From Bog-473 sp963763575 (GTDB taxonomy: Bacteria > Actinomycetota > Acidimicrobiia > Acidimicrobiales > RAAP-2): 64,000 bases of DNA. The stretch is from positions 744,001 to 808,000 of the forward strand of contig CAVXPD010000004.1 in assembly GCA_963763575.1 (NCBI GenBank), read 5' to 3'. Shown piece by piece: positions 42,082 through 51,189 of this stretch. Within the stretch, counting starts at the first letter, position 1; every line of letters begins with the position of its first letter. A program made the translations under genes and the position numbers. A model generated the notes under the pieces. That model saw only the letters and a list, made by a program, of their open reading frames with translations. It did not search any database and was not told where the DNA came from.

Positions 42082-43272
42082 CTACAATTTGCTGGCCGCA
42101 GTGTTCGCCAGCGACTGGCCGAAGGGAAGTGAGCAGGTCAGCCCCGGGCTCACCGCATTCAGCACGTGCACCGAGTGCTCGGTCTCCCGGACGACGATGT
42201 CATCGACCAGATTCCCCTGTCGGTCGACCAGCTGGGCGCGATTGCCGGCGAAGGATCCGACCAACTCGCTGCTCTGGATCTCGGGGACCAACTCCATGGC
42301 CTCCTTGGCGATCTGCCGCACGGATAGGGACTTCTTGACCTCCCTGCGAAGCAGGTCCCGAAAGTCCCGCGTGCGGACCATCCGGTAGAACCCCGGCCAG
42401 ACCAGGGTGCGGCCCAACAACCCCCCGTGCAGACTGTTGAATGAATACGCCTCACGACCAAGAGCCAGCATCGCTCCGGGCCCTACGATGACCCGGCCAT
42501 CGGTCCTTCTCGAGAGGTGCACGCCGAGAAACGGGAACGACAGGTTCGGCGTGGCGTAGATGTGGCTGTGCACCAGTTCGGTTCTGTCGGGCTTCAGCTC
42601 GGCGTAGTACCCCCTGAAGGGAATCACTCGCATGTCGGTCGCGAGACCATCGGCGAGGACGTCGGCATACAGACCCGCAGCGTTGACGACGACGCGTGAG
42701 ACCACGTCGCCCCGATCGGTCTTGACGACCACGCCGTGGTCGGTGTCCATGACCGACCGAACCCGATGGTCGAAGAAGATCCTGGCTCCAGATCGAACGG
42801 CGTCTCCGGCGAGGGCGTGGACGTAGGCGCGAGCATCGAACGATGCACCGTCGAGCGCGTGGAGCGCACCGATCCCCCGTGCGTGAGGCTCGACGTCCTC
42901 GATCTCGTCCGCTGGCAGCAGGCTCACCCGTACCCCGTTGGACCGGCCACGTGATTCGAGCTCTCGAAGCACTTCCATGTCGTGGTCGGACTGTGCAAGT
43001 ACCAGAATGCCGCCCTCCCGCACGGGAACGCCTCGCTGTGCACAGTACTGGCGCAATTCGTGGTTCCCCCGAACGCAGTATTGGGCCTTGAGCGACCCGG
43101 GCTTCAAGTTGTATCCCGCGTGAATCACGCCGGAATTCCGCCCGCTCTGGTGCAGCGCTGGGCCAGGCTCCTTTTCGACGACGAGGACGTCGATGTCTTC
43201 TCGTGCGAGATGGAACGCGGTGCTGATCCCTACTGCGCCGGCACCGACGACCACGACCTCAACCTCGGTCAT
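42082..43272 (-). CDS. lhgO: L-2-hydroxyglutarate oxidase
   Basis: The protein is 396 residues from ATG 43272, preceded by GAGGCGG; the frame is open 13 codons further. VEVVVVGAGAVGISTAFHLA binds FAD, and QSGRNSGVIHAGYNLKPGSL is the hallmark of the LhgO/YgaF group. VVVNAAGLYAD, FPFLGVHLSRRTDGRVIVGP and VRETEHSVHVLNAVSPG complete the family pattern. The enzyme oxidises L-2-hydroxyglutarate to 2-oxoglutarate and passes electrons to the membrane quinone pool. It lies 50 bp upstream of the J-domain gene on the same strand; a functional link is not apparent. Confidence 0.87.
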   Translation of the reverse strand: MTEVEVVVVGAGAVGISTAFHLAREDIDVLVVEKEPGPALHQSGRNSGVIHAGYNLKPGSLKAQYCVRGNHELRQYCAQRGVPVREGGILVLAQSDHDMEVLRELESRGRSNGVRVSLLPADEIEDVEPHARGIGALHALDGASFDARAYVHALAGDAVRSGARIFFDHRVRSVMDTDHGVVVKTDRGDVVSRVVVNAAGLYADVLADGLATDMRVIPFRGYYAELKPDRTELVHSHIYATPNLSFPFLGVHLSRRTDGRVIVGPGAMLALGREAYSFNSLHGGLLGRTLVWPGFYRMVRTRDFRDLLRREVKKSLSVRQIAKEAMELVPEIQSSELVGSFAGNRAQLVDRQGNLVDDIVVRETEHSVHVLNAVSPGLTCSLPFGQSLANTAASKL

Positions 43273-43557
43273 TCCTCGATCCGCCTCTGCGAGTGAGGCC
43301 CTCGTGTCCACAACGAGGTGTGAGTGAGAGGAGCGTCATCCGACCACCTGGCAAGAGTTCCCTCTCGTTCCATCCGATTGAACGCCGAGACATTACCGCC
43401 AGTTGGTCGCCCCCTCGGAGAGAGAATGGCCTTGTCGTCGCCGAGGGAAACCAGTCACGGCGGATCGAGCACCACCATTTTGCACTCCGCTGGCAATTTG
43501 TTCTGTTGGCACTCCGGTCGGAAGTGTGGTGCGGGGAGCTTGCCCGCCGCAACTGGC

Positions 43558-44760
43558 ATGATTGACGACATGCGCGATGCGCGAACGGGTGCAGTGGCGC
43601 AGACGTCAAAGCTGTTGTGGGAGTCGTGCCGCCGCGATCCCGACGCGGCGGCGGTGCGACGAGCTCTCATCGATGGGGCGGACACCGGCCTGGCCGCAGC
43701 AGCCGCTACTGAGCACGGGATCGAACCGCTTCTCTGGCGCGCTCTCGGTGCGGCGGGAGTGCGCGACGCATGTGGCCCGGAGCGCACGGCGCTCCGCGCT
43801 GTGGCCAACGCGCGTCGAATGGAGGCTTTGCTCCTCATCCCGCCGGCAGTTGCCCGGGCCGTGCAGCCCCTGAGCGACGCCGGGCTCATGCCATTGGTCT
43901 TCAAGGGACCAGCCGTCGCGGATCGATACCCGGAGCCCGGACTACGTCCGATGGGGGACATCGACCTCTTGCTTCCGCCGGCCGATCACGGGCACGCCCT
44001 CGAGGTCTTACGCCGAGCCCGTTGGCGTGTGGTCAGGCCGGGAAGTGCCGGGCACTATGACACCGTCTTGGTCCACGACCAGGTGCCATCCCTGTTTCTC
44101 GAGGTGCACTTCGGGCTGGAGCCCGCCTCGGAGGCAGTGACCGCGCTCGACCCGGTGGCGTTGTGGGAGCGGCGAGTGCCCATGGACTGTGCCGGCACGC
44201 CGGCGTTCGGACTCTCGCCGGCTGACGAGATCGTCGCTCTGGCCGCGCACGCAGGGAAGCCCTTCCACGGCTTCACGCGGCTCATATGGATAGCCGACCT
44301 CGCGATGATCGTCGGCGATGCAGCGGAGCGTGGCACGCCGATCGATTGGAGTGGTGTACGCGCTGTCGCCGAGGAGGCACGGTGCCTTACGGTCGTCGGT
44401 GCAGCACTCGAGATGGCCAGGCGAGCCGGCGTGGAGGCGCCCCGGGAACTCTTTCCGCTTCCGGTGCATGGCTGGCGTGGCCGTGCCCTGCGCCAACTTC
44501 TCTCGATGACCTGGCCGCTGACGACGCATGAGCCGCGCCGGTACCAGCTCACCTACGCGTTGACCGACGCGCCCGCCCAGCGACTGCGGAGCCTCTTGCT
44601 ACACGTCAGGAAGTGGCACGGCCTGCAGATGCGAGTTCAGAACATGGGCCAACTGCTTCGCCCTCCCGTCGGGGCACGGCGGCAGAACGGAGTGGCCGCC
44701 ATCTTCACGCTCGCGGCGTCGGATGGCCGAAAGCCGGAACCGGTCTTCGAGAACCAGTAG
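43558..44760 (+). CDS. nucleotidyltransferase-family protein (PF14907-like)
   Basis: The protein is about 400 residues from ATG 43558, or ATG 43570. The central motif PLVFKGPAVADRYPEPGLRPMGDIDLLLPP matches the uncharacterised NTP_transf_5 family when read in two parts: FKGPAVADRYPEPGLRP and MGDIDLLLPP, the latter with the DxD of polymerase-beta-type nucleotidyltransferases. DEIVALAAHAGKPFHGFTRL resembles the C-terminal helical part. These proteins are frequent near polysaccharide and lasso-peptide genes, but their substrate is unknown. A convergent methyltransferase gene follows after a terminator-like hairpin. Confidence 0.75.
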   Translation: MIDDMRDARTGAVAQTSKLLWESCRRDPDAAAVRRALIDGADTGLAAAAATEHGIEPLLWRALGAAGVRDACGPERTALRAVANARRMEALLLIPPAVARAVQPLSDAGLMPLVFKGPAVADRYPEPGLRPMGDIDLLLPPADHGHALEVLRRARWRVVRPGSAGHYDTVLVHDQVPSLFLEVHFGLEPASEAVTALDPVALWERRVPMDCAGTPAFGLSPADEIVALAAHAGKPFHGFTRLIWIADLAMIVGDAAERGTPIDWSGVRAVAEEARCLTVVGAALEMARRAGVEAPRELFPLPVHGWRGRALRQLLSMTWPLTTHEPRRYQLTYALTDAPAQRLRSLLLHVRKWHGLQMRVQNMGQLLRPPVGARRQNGVAAIFTLAASDGRKPEPVFENQ

Positions 44761-44762
44761 TC

Positions 44763-44790
44763 GCCCTCTCTACTACGGATAGAGCAGGGC
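44763..44790. terminator. hairpin between convergent genes
   Basis: GCCCTCTCTA (44763-44772) pairs with TAGAGCAGGGC (44780-44790) with one bulged base and a 7-nt loop. It starts 3 bp after the nucleotidyltransferase stop and lies between convergent genes, a good place for a bidirectional terminator. Confidence 0.5.
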
Positions 44791-44827
44791 AATGGCCAAA
44801 CAACGCATCGCGTCGTCGAGAGGGTCC

Positions 44828-45643
44828 TCATCGCTTGTAGGCGCTGTCGGATCGCCTGATGGCGCGAGCGCCCATCCGGAACAGCCGGTTCTTCACCACC
44901 TGGTTGGGACGATCCCAGCTCGAACCAGGGCGCGCGACGACAGAGATACAGTCCAGAAGGAGCACGCCGCCCTCCCAGTTCACAAGCTCTTGGGCGACGC
45001 AGTGCAGGCCGACTTCGTGACACTGTTCTGCGAACCCGGCGGCGGAGACAGACGTTGCTCGCATGTGACTTCCCCGGTACGTCCCGGTTCGAATGAGACC
45101 CGCCCGTGCGGCCGGTGGGAAGCGATCGAAGATCCCTTGCAACGGCTCGAACGTACGGGCCGAGCGCTGGTAGGCCCCATAGTTGGAGTGATGGAGAAAG
45201 GCCACCCCCTCAGGCTCGAGAACCCGCGCCAGCTCGGACAAGTAGCCCGCGAGCGCCTCACGCTCGACGTGCACGAGCGAGTCGTAGCTGAAGGCGAAGT
45301 CGATACTGGAGTCAGCCACCATCCGAAGCGATTGACCATCGTTGACGTCGAAGGTGGCCTTCTTGTGATCTGCAAAGCGACTCCGGCATGCCTCGACGCA
45401 TCTCGGCGCGAGGTCGACACCGATCAGTTCGTCGCAATAGTCCAGGAGGAACTGGGTCCATCGTCCGAAGCCCGGGGCGATTTCGAGGATGCGTGGTGCG
45501 GGAAGGAAATGGCGAATCCTCGGGAGGATGCTCCCGTACCACTGCGCCGAGGCATCTCCCCAAGGACCCGACCAGGCGTCGCCGCCCTGGTTCCAGTCGT
45601 ACTCCACCTCCCAGTAATCGAGGTTCTCTCCAATGCTCGGCAC
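44828..45643 (-). CDS. class I SAM-dependent methyltransferase
   Basis: This 271-residue protein has ILEIAPGFGRWTQFLL as motif I, LIGVDLAPRCVEACR as motif II, and FAFSYDSLVHVEREALAGYL with post-motif LEPEGVAFLHHSNYG. The N-terminal WEVEYDWNQGGDAWSGPWGD block is typical of a group of sugar or lipid O-methyltransferases found with polysaccharide genes. The methyl acceptor is not known. It is transcribed toward the nucleotidyltransferase gene and is the last gene of the polysaccharide-type region. The 308 bp upstream presumably carry its promoter. Confidence 0.82.
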   Translation of the reverse strand: MPSIGENLDYWEVEYDWNQGGDAWSGPWGDASAQWYGSILPRIRHFLPAPRILEIAPGFGRWTQFLLDYCDELIGVDLAPRCVEACRSRFADHKKATFDVNDGQSLRMVADSSIDFAFSYDSLVHVEREALAGYLSELARVLEPEGVAFLHHSNYGAYQRSARTFEPLQGIFDRFPPAARAGLIRTGTYRGSHMRATSVSAAGFAEQCHEVGLHCVAQELVNWEGGVLLLDCISVVARPGSSWDRPNQVVKNRLFRMGARAIRRSDSAYKR

Positions 45644-45951
45644 GGCCTACCTCCATCCGGCTCCTCGGCGACGCTCAACCGCTGACGCCCGATCTCTCGA
45701 GGCGAATGTGCGGACCTGCCTTCATCTTGAAGCATGGCTCGCGTGGCGCCCCAGCCGCCCTCCTCGGCCACATCCCTCGGCTGGGTCCGGCGTCCAAATC
45801 CAAGTCGGGAGCGGCGGCCATTTATACCAGCGGACGGCCGCCATCGAATCGAGCAGGGACAAGCAGGGAATCAGGTGCATTTGAGTGCCCGACAAACTCT
45901 TCCTGGGCTGTCCTCGTCGTCAAGCGGGTCACCTCCTGACCGTGCCGCGCC
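45644..45951. other. 308-bp intergenic region, nothing recognised
   Basis: This lies between the corrected end of the cyclase gene and the start of the methyltransferase gene on the minus strand. Open frames here are short and of Ser/Arg/Pro-rich composition. No promoter hexamers, repeats or RNA structures stand out. Confidence 0.4.
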
Positions 45952-47101
45952 TCAGTCGCGCGGTTCGACGACGTACGCCCGTACCGGTGCCTCGATGCCG
46001 GGCAAGGCGACCGGCTCCAGAGGGCGCACCGACCAGTCGTCTTCGTGCGAGCAGAGCGACCGCCGCCTCGGTCGCCACCAGCTCGCCGGGTGCGCCCACC
46101 TTCACCAAGCGCGAGAGGAGATTGACGAGGGGTCCGTAGTAGTCGCCCTCGCGAGGCGTGACCGCTCCGAAGCCGACGGCCCCTCGGGCGGCGGGCAGCA
46201 CGTCGTCGTCGGCCGCGGCCCGGCACACTTCGGTCCCGATGTGACATGCCGCATCCACTGACGGCGCGTAGAAGAAGACCTCGTCGCCGATCATCTTGAT
46301 CACACGCCCCTCGGCAAGGACCGCACTCGACCACGCGGCCGACTCGAAGCGCGTCAGGGCCAAGTTCTGGTCCCGCAGGGTCAGGGCCTGCGACCAGGCG
46401 GTGGACCCGACCAGGTCGACGAAGCCGAGCGCGACGGTCTCCGTTGGGCCGCCCGGCCCCTCCACTGCGTCGCCCTGCGAGGGGCTGGACCAGCCGCGGA
46501 CCGCCTGAGAGCGTCGCTGGGCCCGTTCGAATTGGTCCATGACTGCATGAGCCATGACGTCCGGTACGGCGAGAAACGCTCTCGTGGCGGCCTCCGACAA
46601 CCGGGCCCGGGCCAACTCGTCAGGCCCCTCGCTCACTGATCCGGGGCCGAACTCCGCCCAGAAGAGCGCGACCGCGGCCTCGGCGATGTTCATCGCGGAC
46701 GCGCCGAGCACCCGGGTGAAAGCAAGGATGGCTTCGTCGCCCATGAGCCCTGAGCCGGCCTCGAAGGCCTGCATGAGACCCACGAGATCCGCCGACACCT
46801 CGCTGTCGGGCGTCGTCGGGATGCCTGCGGCCAGCAGAGCGCGCCGGACTCGCGGCAAGTCGACCCCACTGCGCCGCGCGATCTCCTTGAGCGGCACCAA
46901 CGTGGTGGCGCCTTGCGTCACGAGGTCGCCGGCGACGCCCGGCAGCGAACCGGCCCGGTGGGCCTGGACCATCTGCTCGATCGTGGCGCCGCGCTCGGTC
47001 AGATATTCGAGAAGGGCGAGCCGTTCTCCCGCGTCCGGGTCGGCAGGGTCATAGAGCCCGGCCCTTTCCCAGGGGCCTGTGTCGACGGACTCGGTCACCA
47101 C
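45929..47101 (-). CDS. class III nucleotidyl cyclase with N-terminal regulatory domain, C-terminal frameshift
   Basis: The protein is 390 residues from GTG 47101. Residues ~25-95 resemble the regulatory domain of pH-responsive actinomycete adenylyl cyclases such as Rv1264 (LALLEYLTERGATIEQM). The cyclase domain spans ~215-350, with VALGFVDLVGSTAWS for the first metal Asp, GRVIKMIGDEVFF with Lys and the second Asp, and GPLVNLLSRLVKVG with the transition-state Asn and Arg. After VATEAAVALL the frame goes wrong: the expected ending EDDWSVRPLEPVALPG...VRAYVVEPRD is encoded one frame over and ends at 45952. A single-base indel near 46045-46050 is implied. It probably makes cAMP. Confidence 0.8.
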   Translation of the reverse strand: MVTESVDTGPWERAGLYDPADPDAGERLALLEYLTERGATIEQMVQAHRAGSLPGVAGDLVTQGATTLVPLKEIARRSGVDLPRVRRALLAAGIPTTPDSEVSADLVGLMQAFEAGSGLMGDEAILAFTRVLGASAMNIAEAAVALFWAEFGPGSVSEGPDELARARLSEAATRAFLAVPDVMAHAVMDQFERAQRRSQAVRGWSSPSQGDAVEGPGGPTETVALGFVDLVGSTAWSQALTLRDQNLALTRFESAAWSSAVLAEGRVIKMIGDEVFFYAPSVDAACHIGTEVCRAAADDDVLPAARGAVGFGAVTPREGDYYGPLVNLLSRLVKVGAPGELVATEAAVALLARRRLVGAPSGAGRLARHRGTGTGVRRRTARLRRGTVRR

Positions 47102-47104
47102 CGC

Positions 47105-48463
47105 TCAGTGGTCCCAGGTGAGCGCGGCCGCTCGCTGGGCCCGCTCCAGCCCTTTGAGCCGCGCCTCTCGGTGCCCGTCGAAGGCGAACTCTCCCGATCC
47201 CTGGACGAGCTGCTCGGAGACGGACGAGACCAGGATCTCGCCTGAGGCGGCGGCGTCCGCGAGCCTGCTGGCGACGATGACGGTGTGACCCAGATAGTCG
47301 TCTTCCTCGTGCAGAGCGTCACCGGTGTGGATCCCGATGTGGACTGCGATGGTTTCGCCCTCGACGGGCGAGACATAGTCACGGAGGGAGCGTTGGATGT
47401 CGATGGCGCTGCGCATGGCCCGGGCGGCACCGCTGAAGGCGACCATGAATCCGTCCCCCTGCACGTTGATCTCCCGGCCACCGTGCCGGACGAGCGCCTC
47501 GCGGATGATGCGGTGATGCTCGTACAGGAGGTGGCGTGACCCCTGATCGCCCACGCGCTCCGTCATGCCGGCGTAGTCGACCATGTCGCAGAAGAGGATC
47601 GTGACGGTACCGTCGCCGCCCGTGGCTCCTCGGGGTGTCCGCGTTGCCCCGGGGCTTGTTGTGGGTGGCGACGACGATGCGAATGGTGGCGGCGGTAGCG
47701 GTGGTGTCGTGGGCGGCGCCATCGGTGGCGACGCCAGCTGAGGGGGAGGGACCGGAGCCGCATCGACTGTACCCAACGGGCGGTCCGTCACCTGCGGCCC
47801 GACCTGACGATTCGAACGGAGGGACCGGGTACGACCCGAGCGGTTGGGCCGACTCTTGACCTCGATGCCGGCCATGATGGCAAATCCCCGGACGACGACG
47901 CGCGGGGATCCCGGAACGATCGGTACGTCCCGGAGTTTCAGGCTGCGTCCGCCCATGAAGGAGAATCCCCTCAGTTCCACGTCGATCCCCTCGGGGACGA
48001 TGATTTCGATGCCGCCCCAGAACGCGACTGCGCTGATCTCCACCTCCGGTCCTTCGATCTCTGCCCGGCGGAGGTCCATCTCGCATCCGCCCATCACGGC
48101 CACGGCTTTCGTCTTGCCCCCGATGCGCCAACGACCCTTCGTCGAGTGCCCACTCATGATCGCGACGTGCCAACGACTGGTCTTGCGCGGACTCGGAACC
48201 TGCGGGGTCACCGACGAGCCCACCCTGTTGCGCTGCTCGGACGCCGGGAGGTCGGCCATCACCGCATCGAGCTCGCCCCGGGTCCTGGCCTGGAGGGCCG
48301 CACCCATCCGCTCCGAGAACTCGTCGAGGGTCAATCGGCCTTCCACCACGTGCTCCCGCAACGCGTTCACCGTGCGATCTCGGTCGGCGTCCGCGACACG
48401 CTGGGTGAGCTCCGGGCCGGTGCCGGGCTCGCGCTGGCCCTGGGGATTCGAGGCGTCGGCCAC
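47105..48463 (-). CDS. class III nucleotidyl cyclase fused to DUF1707 and LiaF-like domains
   Basis: This 452-residue protein starts at GTG. Residues ~20-72 match DUF1707 (RDRTVNALREHVVEGRLTLD). Residues ~95-210 match the cell-wall-stress LiaF/DUF2154-like beta domain (GRWRIGGKTKAVAVMGGCEM, EISAVAFWGGIEIIVPEG). A Pro/Ser-rich linker spans ~230-280, then comes a cyclase domain with VTILFCDMVDYAGMTERVGD and INVQGDGFMVAF. The usual Asn of the VNxAxR motif is Ile in GHTVIVASRLADAA, a variant known in some cyclases. It lies 3 bp upstream of the second cyclase gene, so the two are an operon and could heterodimerise. Confidence 0.8.
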   Translation of the reverse strand: MADASNPQGQREPGTGPELTQRVADADRDRTVNALREHVVEGRLTLDEFSERMGAALQARTRGELDAVMADLPASEQRNRVGSSVTPQVPSPRKTSRWHVAIMSGHSTKGRWRIGGKTKAVAVMGGCEMDLRRAEIEGPEVEISAVAFWGGIEIIVPEGIDVELRGFSFMGGRSLKLRDVPIVPGSPRVVVRGFAIMAGIEVKSRPNRSGRTRSLRSNRQVGPQVTDRPLGTVDAAPVPPPQLASPPMAPPTTPPLPPPPFASSSPPTTSPGATRTPRGATGGDGTVTILFCDMVDYAGMTERVGDQGSRHLLYEHHRIIREALVRHGGREINVQGDGFMVAFSGAARAMRSAIDIQRSLRDYVSPVEGETIAVHIGIHTGDALHEEDDYLGHTVIVASRLADAAASGEILVSSVSEQLVQGSGEFAFDGHREARLKGLERAQRAAALTWDH

Positions 48464-48551
48464 TGCGGACAGTCTGCCCCGTCCGCCCTGGCCGTGGCGG
48501 ATCTGACGCCCCGTCAGATAGAAGGCGACTCACCAGTTAGGCTCGTCCGCC

Positions 48552-49985
48552 GTGCGAGGGATCATCAGTGCGGCGGGGTACGTGCCGTACCGGCGTCTCG
48601 CACGGGCAGACATCGCCGCCTTCATGGGCAGCGGGGGCGGCAAGGGGACACGCGCCGTCGCGTCGCACGACGAGGACACCACGACGCTGGGGGTCGAGGC
48701 CGCCCGACTGGCGCTCCACCGAGGCGCGTCCTCGGGGCACATGCCCGATTCCGTGTGGTTCGCGACCTCGCAGGCCGCCTACCTCGACAAGACGAACGCG
48801 ACCGCGCTGGCCGCCGCTCTCCGGCTCCCTGGTGACGTGGCCGCCTACGACTTCGGTGGCGCGTTGCGATCGGGGATGGGGTGCCTGGTGACGGCCCTGC
48901 GGGGGAGCGGGACGACCCTCGTGGTGGCGGCCGACATGCGCGACGGGCTGCCGACCAGCGGTGACGAGTCTGCGGGAGGGGATGCCGGCGCGGCGGTAGT
49001 GGTCGGCGAGGGACCCGATGTCCTGGCCGGGTTCGTGGGCGCAGCCTCGGCGACCGACGAGTTCACCGATCGTTGGCGTGCACCCGGTGAGCGCGTGTCG
49101 AAGCTGTGGGAGGAGCGCTTCGGTGAGAACCGGTACCTGGCGCTCGGCCGCGAAGCGCTCGGCGCCGCCCTGAAGGCAGCCGGCCTCGAGGCCGGAGATC
49201 TCGGGCGACTCGTGCTGACAGGGATGCACGGACGCGCCGTGTCCGGGCTGGCCAAGACGCTCTCCCTCGGCGAAGGCGTGCTGGCCGACGACTTGAGTGC
49301 CAACGTCGGGCAGAGCGGCGCCGCGCATCCTTTGCTTGCGCTGACGTCCGTCCTCGAGTCGCTGGCGGCCGAGGGAGCTTCCCCGGGGACGGCGGTGGCG
49401 CTCGTCCACCTCGCCGACGGTGCCGACGCCGTGGTGGTGCGCACGACCGACGCCATGGCGCACTGGCGTCCGCACCGGCCCGTGGCGAGCCAGGTGGCCA
49501 ATGCGGGCCCGATCTCCTATGCAAAGTTCCTGTCGTGGCGGGGGCAGCTGCAGCCCGAGCCGCCCCGGCGGCCCGAGCCCGCCCGGGTGTCCAGCAGCGC
49601 CGCCCACCGCAACGAAGAATGGAAGTTCGGGTTCGTGGGCTCCAAGGACCGCACGTCGGGCGCGGTGCACCTCCCCCCGTCGAGGGTGTCCATGCAGGGC
49701 GACGCCGTCGACGACATGGAGCCGGTTGGGATGGCCGATGCTGTCGGCACGGTCGTCACCTCAACCGTTGACCGGTTGGCGTACTCACCGAGCCCACCAA
49801 TTGTCTTCGCCATCGTCGACTTCGACGAGGGCGGTCGGTACGCCGTCGAACTGACCGACACCGATGCCGACGAGATCCGTACGGGCGTTCGAGTCGAAAT
49901 GACGTTCCGCCGGCTCTTCAGCGCCGACGGTATCCACGACTACTTCTGGAAGGCGCGCCCGGTACGCAAAGGAGGAGACGGCTGA
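48552..49985 (+). CDS. HMG-CoA-synthase-fold protein fused to DUF35-like OB-fold domain
   Basis: The protein is 477 residues from GTG 48552. Residues ~1-330 follow the thiolase-like fold of HMG-CoA synthases (GIISAAGYVPYRRLARADI, LPGDVAAYDFGGALRSGMG, LSANVGQSGAAHPLLAL). The position of the nucleophilic Cys appears to be Gly in DFGGALRSG. Residues ~370-475 form an OB-fold as in DUF35 (GTVVTSTVDRLAYSPSPPIV, FAIVDFDEGGRYAVELTD). Related thiolase/HMGS/DUF35 sets form acyl-transfer or aldolase complexes in archaea and in actinobacterial steroid catabolism. Its 1-bp overlap with the thiolase gene suggests a stable complex. Confidence 0.78.
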   Translation: MRGIISAAGYVPYRRLARADIAAFMGSGGGKGTRAVASHDEDTTTLGVEAARLALHRGASSGHMPDSVWFATSQAAYLDKTNATALAAALRLPGDVAAYDFGGALRSGMGCLVTALRGSGTTLVVAADMRDGLPTSGDESAGGDAGAAVVVGEGPDVLAGFVGAASATDEFTDRWRAPGERVSKLWEERFGENRYLALGREALGAALKAAGLEAGDLGRLVLTGMHGRAVSGLAKTLSLGEGVLADDLSANVGQSGAAHPLLALTSVLESLAAEGASPGTAVALVHLADGADAVVVRTTDAMAHWRPHRPVASQVANAGPISYAKFLSWRGQLQPEPPRRPEPARVSSSAAHRNEEWKFGFVGSKDRTSGAVHLPPSRVSMQGDAVDDMEPVGMADAVGTVVTSTVDRLAYSPSPPIVFAIVDFDEGGRYAVELTDTDADEIRTGVRVEMTFRRLFSADGIHDYFWKARPVRKGGDG

Positions 49986-51178
49986 TGGGTTCCCACGGCA
50001 TCCGCGACAAGGTGGCCATCGTCGGCATGGGCTGCACCCAGTTTGCCGAGCTCTGGGACAAGGGCCTCGACGACCTCATCGTCGACGCGGCCTCAGAGGC
50101 GTTCTCCTCTGCCGGGGTCAGGAAGGACGAAGTCGACGCGTACTGGTTCGGGACGGCCCAGAGCGGCATGAGCGGCATCGCCTTGGCGCGGCCGCTGCAG
50201 TTGCACAGCAAGCCCGTGACCCGGGTCGAGAACTACTGCACGACCGGTTCCGAGGCCCTGCGCGGCGCGGTCTACGCCGTGGCGTCGGGGGCCTACGACG
50301 TCGCCATGGCGGTCGGCGCAGAAAAGGTGAAGGACAGCGGGTACCAGGGGCTGAATGCAGTCAACCCGCCGAACGACGGCACGGCACGGACGCTCACGGC
50401 GGCGGCGATGTTCTCCATGGTGGCGCCCGCCTACGGGCAGAAGTACGGCGTGGACGACGAGACGATGGCGGACGTGCTCGCATCCATCGCGGTGAAGAAC
50501 CACCGTAACGGTGCCCGCAACCCGCGGGCGCAGTTCCGGCGTGAGGTCACCAAGGACGCGGTGCTGCGGTCGCCGCGGGTGGCCGGCACCCTCGGCGTGT
50601 TCGACTGCGCCGGAGTGGCCGACGGAGCCGCGGCGGCCGTCGTCGTCCGTGCCGAGGAGGCGCACCGTTACACGGACAAGCCGTTGTACATCAAGGGCCT
50701 CTCCTTCGCCGCGGGCAGCGGGTCTGGCCTCATCGACCCGGGGTACGACTACACACACTTTCCCGAGTGCGAGGCGGCGGCGGCAGACGCGTACGCCCAA
50801 GCGGGAATCACAGACCCCCGGCGCCAGCTGGCGATGGCCGAGGTGCACGATTGCTTCACTCCGACCGAGCTGGTGTTGATGGAAGATCTCGGATTCGCGT
50901 CGCGGGGGACGGCGTGGAAGGAGGTGCTGGCCGGCACGTTCGCCCTCGACGGCGACCTGCCCGTCAACCCCGACGGCGGCCTGAAGAGCTTCGGGCACCC
51001 TGTCGGAGCGTCGGGCCTGCGGATGTTCTTCGAGTGCTGGCTCCAGCTGCGCCACGAGGCGCCACCCGAGCGCCAGATCGCCACGACGGACCGAGGCCTG
51101 GCGATGACGCACAACCTCGGGGGCTACCCGGGCGAGATGGTGTCCTTCGTCTCGGTGGTCGGATCCGAATTGGGCTGA
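49985..51178 (+). CDS. thiolase / acetyl-CoA acetyltransferase (SCP2-thiolase-like)
   Basis: This 397-residue protein has VAIVGMGCTQFAELWDKGLD at the start, the nucleophilic Cys in RVENYCTTGSEALRGA (residue ~81), the His/Cys-bearing AEVHDCFTPTEL, and the late active-site motif KSFGHPVGASGLR. All catalytic elements are therefore present, unlike in the partner gene upstream. The SCP-x-type group cleaves or forms beta-ketoacyl-CoA or acts as a retro-aldolase partner in steroid and branched acyl-CoA metabolism. The start ATG overlaps the upstream stop by 1 bp. The gene ends in front of a G+C-rich hairpin. Confidence 0.87.
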   Translation: MGSHGIRDKVAIVGMGCTQFAELWDKGLDDLIVDAASEAFSSAGVRKDEVDAYWFGTAQSGMSGIALARPLQLHSKPVTRVENYCTTGSEALRGAVYAVASGAYDVAMAVGAEKVKDSGYQGLNAVNPPNDGTARTLTAAAMFSMVAPAYGQKYGVDDETMADVLASIAVKNHRNGARNPRAQFRREVTKDAVLRSPRVAGTLGVFDCAGVADGAAAAVVVRAEEAHRYTDKPLYIKGLSFAAGSGSGLIDPGYDYTHFPECEAAAADAYAQAGITDPRRQLAMAEVHDCFTPTELVLMEDLGFASRGTAWKEVLAGTFALDGDLPVNPDGGLKSFGHPVGASGLRMFFECWLQLRHEAPPERQIATTDRGLAMTHNLGGYPGEMVSFVSVVGSELG

Positions 51179-51189
51179 TCGCGCCAGCT

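Noticed and set aside
43558..44760. Toxin-antitoxin type nucleotidyltransferase
   Set aside because: The protein is about 400 residues with the PF14907-type motif order, and there is no small partner gene beside it.
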